Assembly (NCBI GenBank): GCA_004298065.1
Contig: SCRL01000054.1
Coordinates: 1-64,000 of the forward strand
Direction of reading: 5' to 3'
From: Gammaproteobacteria bacterium
GTDB taxonomy: Bacteria; Pseudomonadota; Gammaproteobacteria; Acidiferrobacterales; Sulfurifustaceae
Length of the DNA stretch: 64,000 nt
The translations under genes and the position numbers were made by a program. Each line of letters starts with the position of its first letter. The first letter of the stretch is position 1. Under the pieces are notes generated by a model. That model was not told the DNA's origin. It saw nothing but the letters and a program-made list of their open reading frames with translations, and ran no database searches. Below, piece by piece: positions 40,745 to 49,828 of the stretch.

Positions 40745-41244
40745 TGTGTTCCTCCGAAGTTGCAGATGCACGGCTGACGACACGCTGGGTCGAAAGCCCA
40801 GCCGGGGGTTACGGTATCAGAATCGGCGATGTTTTTACCGGGTCCGTTGCCGGCGGCAGCGGAAAAATCGGAACAAAAACAAGGACGGCGCGGGCCGGCT
40901 GCATAATGTTTATGCACACCCCGTTTTGGCCGTCCGACGATGCTTAAATCCGGCTCCAAAATCGAGCGCCAATATATCGACTTCAGGTATAACTCCTTGT
41001 ATTTACAGGAACTAATTCCTTAGATTATTTTTTAGTCAACTTAACAAAACCACCGTCATACGGCTGTAAGAAAAATAGCCATGAGTGCTAATCAACAGTG
41101 TTATCCACAGCTTTTGTGAATATCCTGCAAGGCGTTTCCGGACAAGCAGTTAGCGAATTTCTTTGCGTAAAACATTAACGTGAAGCGTTGATGTTTCACG
41201 CATCGCATTCGACGACGAGAACGAATGCTTGTTAGAGTCGCGCC
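40745..41244. other. 500-base non-coding region between doxX and priA
   Basis: No convincing gene is seen. The region is AT-rich from about 40960 to 41170 and holds several short inverted repeats: GCTGGG/CCCAGC (40784-40802), TGCATAA/TTATGCA (40899-40915), a pair of DnaA-box-like 9-mers (41101-41123) and CGTGAA/TTCACG (41179-41200) close to the priA start. It probably carries both promoters. Confidence 0.6.
41101..41123. promoter_or_regulatory. Inverted pair of DnaA-box-like 9-mers
   Basis: TTATCCACA (41101-41109) matches the DnaA consensus exactly. TGTGAATAT (41115-41123) is an inverted box with one mismatch. Only two boxes are seen and neither dnaA nor mnmG is nearby, so an origin is unlikely; a DnaA-regulated promoter or titration site is more plausible. 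Confidence 0.35.
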
Positions 41245-43449
41245 ATGTCGGCCGATCGTGTCTGTCGGGTAGCGCTCCCGGCCCCGCTGCACCAACTCTT
41301 CGATTACCTCCCGCCCGCCGACGTCGCCGAGCCCGCGATCGGTGCGCGCGTGCGCGTACCGTTCGGCCCCCGGCGCCAGGCGGTCGGTGTGGTGCTGGAA
41401 ATAGCCGAAAAAAGCCTGCTCCCGCGTGCGCGCCTCAAGCGCATCGGTGAGGCGCTGGACGCGGCGCCGCTGTTGCCGGAGAAGCTGCTTTCGCTGCTGC
41501 GTTGGGCCGCCGACTACTACCATCATCCCGTCGGCGAGGTCATCGCGGCGGCGCTGCCCACATTGCTGCGCCAGGGGCGCGCGCCCGAGGCGGCGCACGT
41601 CACCGTCTGGCGCGCCACGTCTGCGGGTCTGCAGGCGCTTGCGGACGGGCGCCTGGCCCGCGTCCCGGCGCGCCGGCGGTTGCTGGCGGCGCTGCGTGAC
41701 GCATCGGACGGGCTTGAGGCCGACGCGCTTGGGGCGATCTCGGCGCGCTGGTCCGAGGCGATCAAAAAGTTGCAGGCGGAAGGTTATGTAAGCGCTCACC
41801 CACGGGATTGTCTGCGCGCGCCATCCGCTGACCCGCAAATGCCGCCGCCGCTTAACACCGCGCAACGTGATGCGATCACATCAATCGCCGCCGCCGACGG
41901 TTTTCAGGGCTTTTTGCTGCACGGCGTCACCGGCAGCGGCAAGACGGAGGTTTATCTCGGTGCGATCGAGGCGGTACTCGCGCGCGGGCGGCAGGCGCTG
42001 GTGCTGGTGCCCGAGATCGGGCTCACGCCGCAGCTCGTCGGGCGTTTCGCGCGTCGGTTCCGCGCACCGCTCGCGGTGTTGCACTCGGGCCTCACCGACA
42101 CCGAGCGGCTGTGTGCCTGGACCATGGCGCGCGAAGGGAAGGCGCCGATCGTCATCGGCACGCGTTCGGCGGTGTTCGCGCCGCTGAAGAACATAGGTCT
42201 GATCGTCGTGGACGAGGAGCACGACGGCTCGTACAAGCAGCAGGAAGGCTTTCGTTATTCGGCGCGCGACGTGGCGGTGATGCGCGCGGCGCGTGAAAAA
42301 ATCCCGGTCGTACTCGGCAGCGCCACACCCGCGCTCGAAAGCCTTTATAACGTGCGCCAGGGCAATTACCGCGAGCTGACGCTGCCCGAGCGCACCGGCG
42401 CCGCCGGATTTCCGCTAGTGCAACTTGTGGACCTGCGCCGGCAGAAGGCGCACGACAGTCTGTCGCCGCGCCTGGTCGAGGCGATCCGCGCGCGACTGGA
42501 AAGAGGCGAGCAGAGCCTGTTGTTTCTCAACCGCCGCGGCTTCGCCCCGGCATGGATGTGCCACGATTGCGGTTGGGTGGCGCCGTGCCAGCGCTGTGAC
42601 GCGCGGCTCACGTTTCACCAGCTCCATAAGAAACTCCTCTGCCACCACTGCGGTGCCGAGCAGGCGATTCCCGAAACCTGTCCGGCCTGCGCCGGCACGG
42701 AGTTGCGTGCCCTCGGCGCCGGTACCGAACGGGTGGAGCAAGCGCTTGCAAAGTTTTTTCCCATGGCGCGCACCGAACGCATCGACCGCGACAGCACGCG
42801 CGCCAAGGGGATGCTGGAGGAAAAAATCCGCCGCGCGCACGCGGGCGAGGCCGACATCCTGGTCGGCACCCAGATGCTCTCGAAGGGCCACGATTTTCCG
42901 AACGTCACGCTCGTCGGCGTGCTTGATGCCGACCAGGGATTGTACGGCGCGGATTTTCGCGCGCCCGAGCGGTTGTTCCAGCAGGTGCTGCAGGTTGCTG
43001 GCCGCGCCGGGCGCGCCGACAAGCCGGGCGAGGTGCTGATCCAGACCTGGCACCCGGAGCATCCGATCTTCGCGGCACTCGCGCGCCACGATTTCAACGG
43101 CTTCGCCGACTACGCGCTCGCCGAGCGCCAGGAGGCCGGCTATCCGCCCTATGCGCACCTCGCGCTGCTGCGCGCCGAATCGCCGAATTCCGGGGCGGCG
43201 CTGCATTTCCTGCGCGCCGCGCACGCGGCCGCGGCGCGGCTGAAAGCGGAGGGCGTGACGCTGCACGATCCCGTGCCGGCGCCGATGGAAAAGCGCGCCG
43301 GGCGTTACCGCGCGCAGTTGCTGGCGCAGTCGGCCAAGCGCGCGGCGCTGCACGGTTTTCTCGACCGCTGGCTGGAAAAGCTGGCGGCGATGCCGCAGGC
43401 GCGGCGCGTGCGCTGGTCGCTCGACGTGGACCCGCAGGATATGTACTAG
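41245..43449 (+). CDS. priA: Primosomal replication-restart helicase PriA
   Basis: A 734-residue SF2 helicase that reloads the replisome at stalled forks. The N-terminal 3'-DNA-binding domain (about 1-105) is followed by a winged-helix segment, Walker A GVTGSGKTEVYL (near 230), Walker B VVDEEHDGSYKQ (near 320) and the zinc-binding cysteines CHDCGWVAPCQRC and CHHCG...CPAC (about 434-480). Helicase motifs V/VI appear as GTQMLSKGHDFPNVTL and QVAGRAGRADKPGEV. The length is normal. Confidence 0.96.
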   Translation: MSADRVCRVALPAPLHQLFDYLPPADVAEPAIGARVRVPFGPRRQAVGVVLEIAEKSLLPRARLKRIGEALDAAPLLPEKLLSLLRWAADYYHHPVGEVIAAALPTLLRQGRAPEAAHVTVWRATSAGLQALADGRLARVPARRRLLAALRDASDGLEADALGAISARWSEAIKKLQAEGYVSAHPRDCLRAPSADPQMPPPLNTAQRDAITSIAAADGFQGFLLHGVTGSGKTEVYLGAIEAVLARGRQALVLVPEIGLTPQLVGRFARRFRAPLAVLHSGLTDTERLCAWTMAREGKAPIVIGTRSAVFAPLKNIGLIVVDEEHDGSYKQQEGFRYSARDVAVMRAAREKIPVVLGSATPALESLYNVRQGNYRELTLPERTGAAGFPLVQLVDLRRQKAHDSLSPRLVEAIRARLERGEQSLLFLNRRGFAPAWMCHDCGWVAPCQRCDARLTFHQLHKKLLCHHCGAEQAIPETCPACAGTELRALGAGTERVEQALAKFFPMARTERIDRDSTRAKGMLEEKIRRAHAGEADILVGTQMLSKGHDFPNVTLVGVLDADQGLYGADFRAPERLFQQVLQVAGRAGRADKPGEVLIQTWHPEHPIFAALARHDFNGFADYALAERQEAGYPPYAHLALLRAESPNSGAALHFLRAAHAAAARLKAEGVTLHDPVPAPMEKRAGRYRAQLLAQSAKRAALHGFLDRWLEKLAAMPQARRVRWSLDVDPQDMY

Positions 43450-43455
43450 TCGGGT

Positions 43456-44535
43456 TCAGCCCTCGACACGAATCGCATCGAGAATCTCGCGGCCGTCGGC
43501 GCCGTTGTGCAGCCGGTAGACCTTCCAGGCAGCGCCGGCAGTTTGGCAGGCGCCGTAGCGAAACGGCATGTCGCGCCCCACGAGCGCGAAGCGCAGGTCG
43601 TTGAACCACACGCAGGTCCGGTCCGGGCCTTCGTCCACGCGGTAGACCGCGGGAAACAGCGCGAAGCGCCGGTAGCGCGCGAACGACTCCGCGTGCCACA
43701 CCTTTTCGGCCAGCGCCGCTTCCATGGGCTTCTCACCGAAGCGCGGCACCTGGAACCACGCGAGCTTGTCCGCCGGAAAGTACGATGCATACACGCGCTT
43801 GAGCCACCAGGCGTCGGCCGGCAGTGGCTCGGGCAGGTCGCGGCGCGCGAGGCTCACGTAGCTCAGGTGGTATTCATTGCCGTGCTCGACCACGAGCATC
43901 CAGTGAAACGGCGAGAACGGCTGCGGCAGCGCCGAGACCACGGCGTTGTCGAAACCCTGGCGCGCGGCATAACCCTCGCCTGCCATCACGGCGCGCGAGT
44001 GCAGCACGCCCTGAAGGCCGATGTAGCCCGCGAGCACCGCGAGCCCGATCACCGCCGGTCGGCGCGTGTCCTTCCACACCGCCGAGGCGACCAGCCCGGC
44101 GACGAGGATCGCGGTGAAATACGGATCGATGATGAAGGTCGTCGGCAGCTGCGCGCGCCAGTCGGAGAACGGCGCGAAGATCATGGTGCCGAAGGCGGTG
44201 ATGACGTCGCCGAGGATATGCGCGCCGATGCCGAGCGCTACCACGCCCACGAACGCGCGCCACGAATAGCGCTTGTGCGTGATCCACATGAAGGCGAAAG
44301 CGAGTACCGCGGCCCACAGCGGCAGCATGATGACCGAATGGGTGATGCCGCGGTGCGTCGTGAGGTAGAGCAGGGGGTCGACGAAGCGCAGGATGAAGTC
44401 GCTATCCGGGAACGCCGCCGCCCAGAACCCGACCCACAGGCGCAGCCGCCGCGGCAGCTGCTCCGGGCGCGGCCTGTCCGGCGCGGTGGCGCGCGCCGCA
44501 AGCGCGCCGGAGAGGGCGTGAGTCAAAGTATCCAT
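43456..44535 (-). CDS. YdjM-like metal-dependent membrane hydrolase (DUF457)
   Basis: A 359-residue inner-membrane protein of the LexA-regulated YdjM/PF04307 family. It starts MDTLTHALSGALAARAT, with the conserved His, and has FPDSDFILRF, a THRGITHSVIMLPLWAAV segment and HILGDVITAFGTMIF as putative metal ligands. About five membrane helices lie in the first 190 residues. A longer soluble C-terminal domain follows. The activity of the family is not established. It converges on priA with only six bases between stops. Confidence 0.85.
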   Translation of the reverse strand: MDTLTHALSGALAARATAPDRPRPEQLPRRLRLWVGFWAAAFPDSDFILRFVDPLLYLTTHRGITHSVIMLPLWAAVLAFAFMWITHKRYSWRAFVGVVALGIGAHILGDVITAFGTMIFAPFSDWRAQLPTTFIIDPYFTAILVAGLVASAVWKDTRRPAVIGLAVLAGYIGLQGVLHSRAVMAGEGYAARQGFDNAVVSALPQPFSPFHWMLVVEHGNEYHLSYVSLARRDLPEPLPADAWWLKRVYASYFPADKLAWFQVPRFGEKPMEAALAEKVWHAESFARYRRFALFPAVYRVDEGPDRTCVWFNDLRFALVGRDMPFRYGACQTAGAAWKVYRLHNGADGREILDAIRVEG

Positions 44536-44557
44536 GATGAAAAGTGTAACGCCGCCG

Positions 44558-47500
44558 TCAACCGGCGTGGCGTTTCTCGTACAGATAATAGACCAGCGGT
44601 ATCACGAACAGCGTGAGCGCGGTCGAGGCGAAGGTGCCGTAGATGAGCGAGATCGCGAGCCCCCCGAACACCGGGTCGAAGGCCATGATGGCGGTGCCGA
44701 GGATGATGGCGAACGCGGTCAGCAGGATCGGCCGCAGGCGCGTGCGCCCGGCCTCGAGCACGGCCTCGTCGAGTGCGTGGCCTGCGCGGCGGTACTCGAG
44801 GATGAAGTCGATCAGCAGCAGCGAGTTGCGCACCACGATGCCGGCGAGCGCAATCACGCCGATCATCGAGGTCGCGGTGAAGTATTGTCCCATGAGCGCG
44901 TGCCCCGGGAACACGCCGACGATGGTCAGGGGAATCGCGCCCATGACGATGAGCGGCACCGCGAACGAGCGGTAGTAGCCGACCAGGATCAGGTAGATCA
45001 GCACGATCGCCACCGCGAACGCGGCGCCGAGGTCCCGGAACACATCGAGCGTCAGGCGCATCTCGCCGTCCCAGCGCACGGAGTAGCCCGTCGTCTCCGG
45101 ATCGGCCATGAAGTACTGCGTGAGTTTCACGCCGCCGGGCAGCTCGTGGGTGCGCAACCAGTTCCACATCTTTAGTACCGCGTACACCTGGCTGGTGGAG
45201 CCCAGCTCGCCGCTGACATACACCACCGGCCGCTGGTCCTTGTGGTGGATCGGCTTCGGGGCGACGACGCGCTGCACCTCGGCGATGTCGGACAGGCGCA
45301 CCTGCCGGCCCAGGGGATTGGTGAGCCATATTCTTTCGAGGTCGGCCGGCCCGCGCCGGTCGGCGGCCGCGACCCGCAGCCGGATTGGCACCGGTTCCTT
45401 TTCAGTCTCGATGTGCACCGTGCCGGCATCCGAGCCGGCGAGGAACGCGCGCAGCGTCTCGGCCACGGTCGCCGGGGCGATGCCGATGAGCGCTGCCTTC
45501 TCGCGATTAACCGCGATGCGGTACTCGACCTGGTCGTCGGTCACGGTGTCGTCGATGTCGACGACGTCGGCGGTCCGGCCGAACACCTCGGCGCGCAGCT
45601 CTTTGGCGAGTTTGCGCAGCTGCTCGTAATCCGGTCCGTACAGCTCGGCCAGAATGGTCGCGCGCACCGGCGGCCCCGGCGGGTCCTCGACCAGCTTGAT
45701 GTTGGCGCCGGTTTCGGCGGCGAGTCTGGCCATGGGCGCGCGCAGTTCCTGCACGATGTCGATGGACGAGGTCCAGCGCCCGGATTTGTTGCGCAGGTTC
45801 ACGCGCACGTCGGCGATGTGCGGGCCCTGTTTGAGATTGACCCCGCGCAGCAGGCCGTTGAAGTCGATCACCCCGGCCTCGCCTACGGTGGTTTCCCAGG
45901 TTTCGACCTGCGGGTGCGCGCGCACGATATCGCCCACGCGCCGCGCCACGCGGTCGGTTTCCTCCAGGCTCGTGCCCTCGGGCAGGTCCACGGTGATGTT
46001 GAAGGTGTTGGTGTTGTTCTTGGGCAGCATCTGGAACAGCACCAGGTTGAACGCCGGCATGGCGAGCACGAGCGCCATGAGCGTGCCGATACCGAGGAAG
46101 AACTTGCGCCGCGCCTTCGGTTCGGCGAGCAGCTTGCGCATATAGCCGGCATAGAGCTTTTCGAGCTTGCCGGCATGGTCATGATGTTCGAAGCCCTCGC
46201 CCTCGTGCCCCGCAACCTGAAGCCAGCGGTATGCGGCCCAGGGCGCGACGGTGTAGGCGATGATGAGCGAGGTCAGCATCGCCACCGGCACGAAGAACGG
46301 AATCGGCGCCATGTACGGGCCCATCATGCCCGTGACCCAGAACATCGGGATGAACGCGAGGATCACGGTGAAGGTCGCGAGGTTGGTCGGCTTGCCGATC
46401 TCGTTCACCGCCGCGACCGCGCTCTTCAACCGGTCCGCGCCCCGGACGGCGTAGTGGCGGAAGATGTTCTCGATCACGACGATGGAATCGTCCACCAGCA
46501 GGCCGAGCGACAGGATCAGCGCGAACAGCGTGATGCGGTTGATGGTCTGGCCGGCGATCAGGCCGACGGTGAGCGTGATGAACAGAATCAACGGGATCGT
46601 GACGGTAACGATGCCGGCCGCGCGCCAGCCGAGGAAGAACACCAGCAGCGCCACCACCGTGGCGATGGCGATGGCGAGGTGCTCCATGAGCAGGTTGACG
46701 GCGTCGTTCGCCTTGCGGCCGTCGTCGCGTGTGACGTTCACGTGCACCGTCGGCGGCACCAGCGCCGGGCGCACGCTGTTGAGCTCCGCAAGCACGTTGC
46801 CGGCCACGGTCACGGCGTTGGCGCCGGCGCGCTTGGCGATGGCGATGGTCACCGCCGGCGCTTCGACATCTTCGAAACGCGCGCCGGCGTAGGCCGGCCC
46901 GTAGCCGATGCGGTGCACGCGCTCGAGTTCGCCCGGGCCGTCCGAAATGGTCGCGACGTCCTTCAGGTACACCGGCCGATGGGCGCTGGTCGCGACCACC
47001 AGCCGCCCGACGTCATCGGCGGACCGGAGCATGCCCCCGGCCTGGACCGTGGCCACCTGGCTGCGCGCCACGAACGTACCGGAGGGAATGTCGACGTTGG
47101 TCGCGGCCACCACGCGCGTGATGTCGGTGAGCGTGACGTTGTAGGCGCGCAGTCTTTCGAGGTCGAGATAGACGTTCACCTGGCGCTTGCGCCCGCCGTG
47201 CAGGAAGGTCGCGGCGGTACCGTCCACGCGCCGCAGGTGCTCGAGCACGTCGTTGGCGATGCGCCGCAACTGGCAGTCATCGAGCTGGGTGCAGGACAGC
47301 GAGATCGTGAGGATCGGTACCTCGTCCACGTCCGCGGGCTTGATCAGCGGCTGGAGCGTGCCGGCCGGCATGCGATCGAGGTTGCTCATGACACGGTCGT
47401 AGAGCTTGACCAGCGAGTCTTCCTTGTTCTGGCCGACCTCGAACACCACGGTCACCACGCCGAGCGAGTCGGTGGCGAGGCCGTAGGTATGATCCACGCC

Positions 47501-47770
47501 GGACAGCCCCTGGAGGATGGCCTCGAGCGGCTTCACGATCAGCTGCTCGATCTCCTTCGGGCTCGCGCCGGGTTTGGAAACGAGGATATTGGCCGCCGGC
47601 ACCACGATCTTCGGGTTTTCCTCGCGCGGCGTGATGAGAAACGCGAGCACGCCGGCGGCGAAGGCGAAGGCCATCACCAGCAGCGTGAGCTTGCTGTCGA
47701 TGAAGTACGCGGCGATGCGCCCGGCGAGGTTGAAGTCGGCGCCGTTGTCGGCGGAAGATTTGCGCGCCAT
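44558..47770 (-). CDS. RND-family efflux permease
   Basis: A 1070-residue hydrophobe/amphiphile-type RND transporter with twelve membrane helices and two large periplasmic loops. Visible marks include the N-terminal helix (KLTLLVMAFAFAAGVLAFLI), LILSLGLLVDDSIVVIENIFRHY with the proton-relay acidic residues in helix 4, and the second-half repeat VIALAGIVVRNSLLLIDFI. It is proton-driven and needs an adaptor and an outer-membrane channel, both encoded just upstream. The substrate cannot be read. The 3-base gap to the short adaptor gene suggests one operon, transcribed tolC-adaptor-permease. Confidence 0.94.
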   Translation of the reverse strand: MARKSSADNGADFNLAGRIAAYFIDSKLTLLVMAFAFAAGVLAFLITPREENPKIVVPAANILVSKPGASPKEIEQLIVKPLEAILQGLSGVDHTYGLATDSLGVVTVVFEVGQNKEDSLVKLYDRVMSNLDRMPAGTLQPLIKPADVDEVPILTISLSCTQLDDCQLRRIANDVLEHLRRVDGTAATFLHGGRKRQVNVYLDLERLRAYNVTLTDITRVVAATNVDIPSGTFVARSQVATVQAGGMLRSADDVGRLVVATSAHRPVYLKDVATISDGPGELERVHRIGYGPAYAGARFEDVEAPAVTIAIAKRAGANAVTVAGNVLAELNSVRPALVPPTVHVNVTRDDGRKANDAVNLLMEHLAIAIATVVALLVFFLGWRAAGIVTVTIPLILFITLTVGLIAGQTINRITLFALILSLGLLVDDSIVVIENIFRHYAVRGADRLKSAVAAVNEIGKPTNLATFTVILAFIPMFWVTGMMGPYMAPIPFFVPVAMLTSLIIAYTVAPWAAYRWLQVAGHEGEGFEHHDHAGKLEKLYAGYMRKLLAEPKARRKFFLGIGTLMALVLAMPAFNLVLFQMLPKNNTNTFNITVDLPEGTSLEETDRVARRVGDIVRAHPQVETWETTVGEAGVIDFNGLLRGVNLKQGPHIADVRVNLRNKSGRWTSSIDIVQELRAPMARLAAETGANIKLVEDPPGPPVRATILAELYGPDYEQLRKLAKELRAEVFGRTADVVDIDDTVTDDQVEYRIAVNREKAALIGIAPATVAETLRAFLAGSDAGTVHIETEKEPVPIRLRVAAADRRGPADLERIWLTNPLGRQVRLSDIAEVQRVVAPKPIHHKDQRPVVYVSGELGSTSQVYAVLKMWNWLRTHELPGGVKLTQYFMADPETTGYSVRWDGEMRLTLDVFRDLGAAFAVAIVLIYLILVGYYRSFAVPLIVMGAIPLTIVGVFPGHALMGQYFTATSMIGVIALAGIVVRNSLLLIDFILEYRRAGHALDEAVLEAGRTRLRPILLTAFAIILGTAIMAFDPVFGGLAISLIYGTFASTALTLFVIPLVYYLYEKRHAG

Positions 47771-47773
47771 GGG

Positions 47774-48124
47774 TTATTTCAGCGACTGCAGCGGGCTGCC
47801 GTCGCGCACGGTTTTGAGATCACCGAGCACCAGGGTTTCGGTGCCGGTGAGACCGCTCAGGATTTCGAGGTCTTCGCCCTGCGCGCGGCCGGCCTTGACC
47901 ATGCGGAAGCGCGCCAGCCCCTCGTGCAGCACGAACACACCCGGCACGCCCGCGCGCTCGACGTAGGCCGCGCGCGGAACGCGCACGCCCGCCGGGGTTC
48001 TGGCGGCGTCGGTGAGTGCCAGCACTGGCCGCGCGAGTTGCGGGAGTTGCGGCGGCGGTTCGGGCTGGCGCCCGCAGGCGGCGAGCACCGTGATGGCGAG
48101 TACAAACAGTATGGCGCGAATCAT
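47774..48124 (-). CDS. Very short RND adaptor-like lipoprotein
   Basis: A 116-residue lipoprotein (lipobox LAAC, Cys17) encoded between the TolC-like and permease genes. After a Pro-rich linker (about 20-45) only the membrane-proximal C-terminal part of a periplasmic adaptor remains: VRVPRAAYVERAGVPGVFVLHEG, VKAGRAQGEDLEILSGLTGTETLVLGDLKTVRDGSPL. The usual helical hairpin, lipoyl and beta-barrel domains of a 350-400-residue MFP protein are missing. No frameshift or coding remnant of these domains is evident in the flanking sequence. It is therefore either a minimal adaptor or a shrunken remnant still in frame. It overlaps the TolC-like gene by four bases. Confidence 0.85.
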   Translation of the reverse strand: MIRAILFVLAITVLAACGRQPEPPPQLPQLARPVLALTDAARTPAGVRVPRAAYVERAGVPGVFVLHEGLARFRMVKAGRAQGEDLEILSGLTGTETLVLGDLKTVRDGSPLQSLK

Positions 48125-49467
48125 GGTTTTGCCTCTGTCGCCTCGAACGTGCCCTCGGCCAGCGCCAGCGCCGCCTCGTTGGTGCGCAGCGCCACACCGG
48201 AAGCCAGCGCTTCGCTGCGCGCCTCCACCAGCGCGCGCTCGGCCTGGAGCAGGTCGATCAAAATCGTGCGCCCCTGGCCGTAGCGTTCCTTCACCAGGCG
48301 CACGCTGTCGCGCGCCTGGGCCACGACCGCGCGCGCCAGCCCGTAGCGGGTTTGTGCCTCGCGCCGCGCGTCGAAGGCCGAGCGCACTTCCTCGCGTACC
48401 GTCTGCTCGTAGGCACGCACGCGGTGTTCCAGTTCGCGTGCTTCCGCCTGGCGCGCGGCCACGTCGGCCGTGTGGCGCCCGCCGGCGTAGAGGTCGAGGC
48501 GCGCCACACCCATGACGCTCCAGGAATTGTCGGCGGCGTCGAAATTCTTGTCGTACCAGTTGCCCGAGGTGATGACGTCCACTTTCGGTTTGTGCGCCGC
48601 CTGTGCGCCCTTCACGCGCGCCTGCGCCGCGGCCGCCAGCGCCCGCAGGCCTTCGAGGTCCTTGCGCCGCGCGAGCGCCGCGGTTTCGGCCTCGGCCAGA
48701 TGCCGCACCGTCGCCGGCGCGTCGTCGAGCGCGAGCGGCAGGATGTCGATCGCGCTGTCCAGCGGCAGGCCCATGACGAGCTTCAATCGGTCGCGCGCGC
48801 GGCCAAGCCGGGTCGCCGCCTGCTCGCGTTGCGCCTGGTGCGCCGCCAGGCTGACCTCGGCGGTGAGTTTGTCGGACACGACGATGCGGCCCTCGCGCGC
48901 GAGCTGCGCGGTGGTGCGCGCATGTTCCTGCGCGCTCTTCAGCGCGTCGTCGGCGATGGTCAGTCCCTCGCGCGCCGCCTGCAGCCTGAGATAGGCCTCG
49001 AGCACCTGGAACGTCACCAGCTCGCGCGCCCGCGTGTATTGCAGGCGTGCGTGCTTCTCGGTCTCGGCGGCATTGGCCAAATCGGCGCTGAGCTTGCCGC
49101 CGGCATAGAGCGGGAGCCTGAGCGCCAGACTGGTGGCGTACATGCTCTCGGTTTCGGGATGGTTGACACGCGCCGGTTCGAAGTCGGCGGCGGTGACGCG
49201 CCGGGTGTTGAGCTTGTTGGCGAACGCCTCGAGCGGGTTGTTGCTGCGCGAGACGCTGTAACTCAGGCCCAGTTCCGGCAGGCGAGCGCCCGAGGCGGCT
49301 TCGGTGCGTGCGCCGGCGGCGTGGGTTTGCTCACGCACCGCCAGCAGGTTGGGATTGTGCGCAAGCGCGTGCGCCGTGGCCTGTTCCAGGCTGAAGGTTT
49401 CGGCTCCCGCGGGGATCGCCGGCGCGATCCCCAGCACGACGGCAACAGCGACGTGGTGCAGCTTCAT
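48121..49467 (-). CDS. TolC-family outer-membrane efflux protein
   Basis: A 448-residue outer-membrane factor with a signal peptide (AVAVVLGIAPAIPAGA) and the duplicated helical OEP repeats typical of the family (AHALAHNPNLLAVREQTHAAGARTEA and a second set after about residue 230). Long alpha-helices rich in Ala, Arg and Glu form the periplasmic tunnel. It is the first gene of the efflux operon and overlaps the adaptor-like gene by four bases. Confidence 0.93.
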   Translation of the reverse strand: MKLHHVAVAVVLGIAPAIPAGAETFSLEQATAHALAHNPNLLAVREQTHAAGARTEAASGARLPELGLSYSVSRSNNPLEAFANKLNTRRVTAADFEPARVNHPETESMYATSLALRLPLYAGGKLSADLANAAETEKHARLQYTRARELVTFQVLEAYLRLQAAREGLTIADDALKSAQEHARTTAQLAREGRIVVSDKLTAEVSLAAHQAQREQAATRLGRARDRLKLVMGLPLDSAIDILPLALDDAPATVRHLAEAETAALARRKDLEGLRALAAAAQARVKGAQAAHKPKVDVITSGNWYDKNFDAADNSWSVMGVARLDLYAGGRHTADVAARQAEARELEHRVRAYEQTVREEVRSAFDARREAQTRYGLARAVVAQARDSVRLVKERYGQGRTILIDLLQAERALVEARSEALASGVALRTNEAALALAEGTFEATEAKP

Positions 49468-49511
49468 GCCAGCCCCCGATCTGTGCGCGGTGATGAGTAT
49501 AGGCGGTGGCG

Positions 49512-49715
49512 TTACTCAAACGCCACGCCGGGCCGGGCGCCCGCCGCCTTGAGAATCCTGGCGAGCGGGCAGAAGCCGGTGAGCGCCGACTGCAGCAGGT
49601 TCGCGCCCACGAACGCGGTCAACCACAACCAATTCATATGGTGCAGTTGGGACAAGGCGAGACTGGCAAGAATAACAGTGCCGGCAAACGCCAGGACGAT
49701 GCGGTCGATGGTCAT
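49512..49715 (-). CDS. DUF2892 membrane protein (YgaP C-terminal-like)
   Basis: Start ATG at 49715, preceded by GGAGG; the product has 67 residues. Two hydrophobic helices (about 5-22 and 29-48) and the conserved [13 protein letters not shown] segment identify DUF2892 (inner-membrane YgaP-like). In E. coli YgaP this domain is fused to a rhodanese domain. Here the rhodanese is a separate gene on the other side of oxyR (50870-51178). The cysteine in GFCPL may take part in persulfide relay, which is inference. A larger frame reaching 49871 is an artefact of extending past this start. Confidence 0.82.
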   Translation of the reverse strand: MTIDRIVLAFAGTVILASLALSQLHHMNWLWLTAFVGANLLQSALTGFCPLARILKAAGARPGVAFE

Positions 49716-49753
49716 GCAATGCCTCCGGGCAACAGGGGAATGATGTGCCGGCA

Positions 49754-49782
49754 AACATAGGGCCGGGGAGGCGATAAAACAA
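49754..49782 (-). promoter_or_regulatory. Candidate -35/-10 promoter for the DUF2892 gene
   Basis: On the minus strand TTGTTT (49777-49782) and TATGTT (49754-49759) are 17 bases apart. Initiation would fall near 49747, about 30 bases before the ATG. The OxyR-type site centred at 49812 would then lie near -65, the usual place for LysR-type activators. Confidence 0.4.
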
Positions 49783-49804
49783 ATCGATTTTGCCAAAACT
49801 TGCG

Positions 49805-49819
49805 ATAGCCAATACCTAT
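49805..49819. promoter_or_regulatory. OxyR-type half-site upstream of the DUF2892 gene
   Basis: ATAG-N7-CTAT lies within the longer palindrome CGATAG-N7-CTATCG (49803-49821). This is the OxyR contact pattern and also fits the LysR T-N11-A rule. It lies ten bases after the oxyR stop. Confidence 0.6.
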
Positions 49820-49828
49820 CGTGTGCGG

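Noticed and set aside
40784-40802. Possible cyclic-di-GMP riboswitch suggested by a GCTGGG-CCCAGC hairpin with GAAA
   Set aside because: The conserved GEMM core (GCAAAGCC-type segment and second stem) is absent on either strand.
41000-41244. Possible replication origin
   Set aside because: Only two DnaA-like boxes are present, without dnaA, dnaN, mnmG or a box cluster nearby.
45242-48283. 1013-residue plus-strand frame opposite the RND operon
   Set aside because: It covers two genes and their junction on the other strand, has a shadow composition, and lacks any family match.
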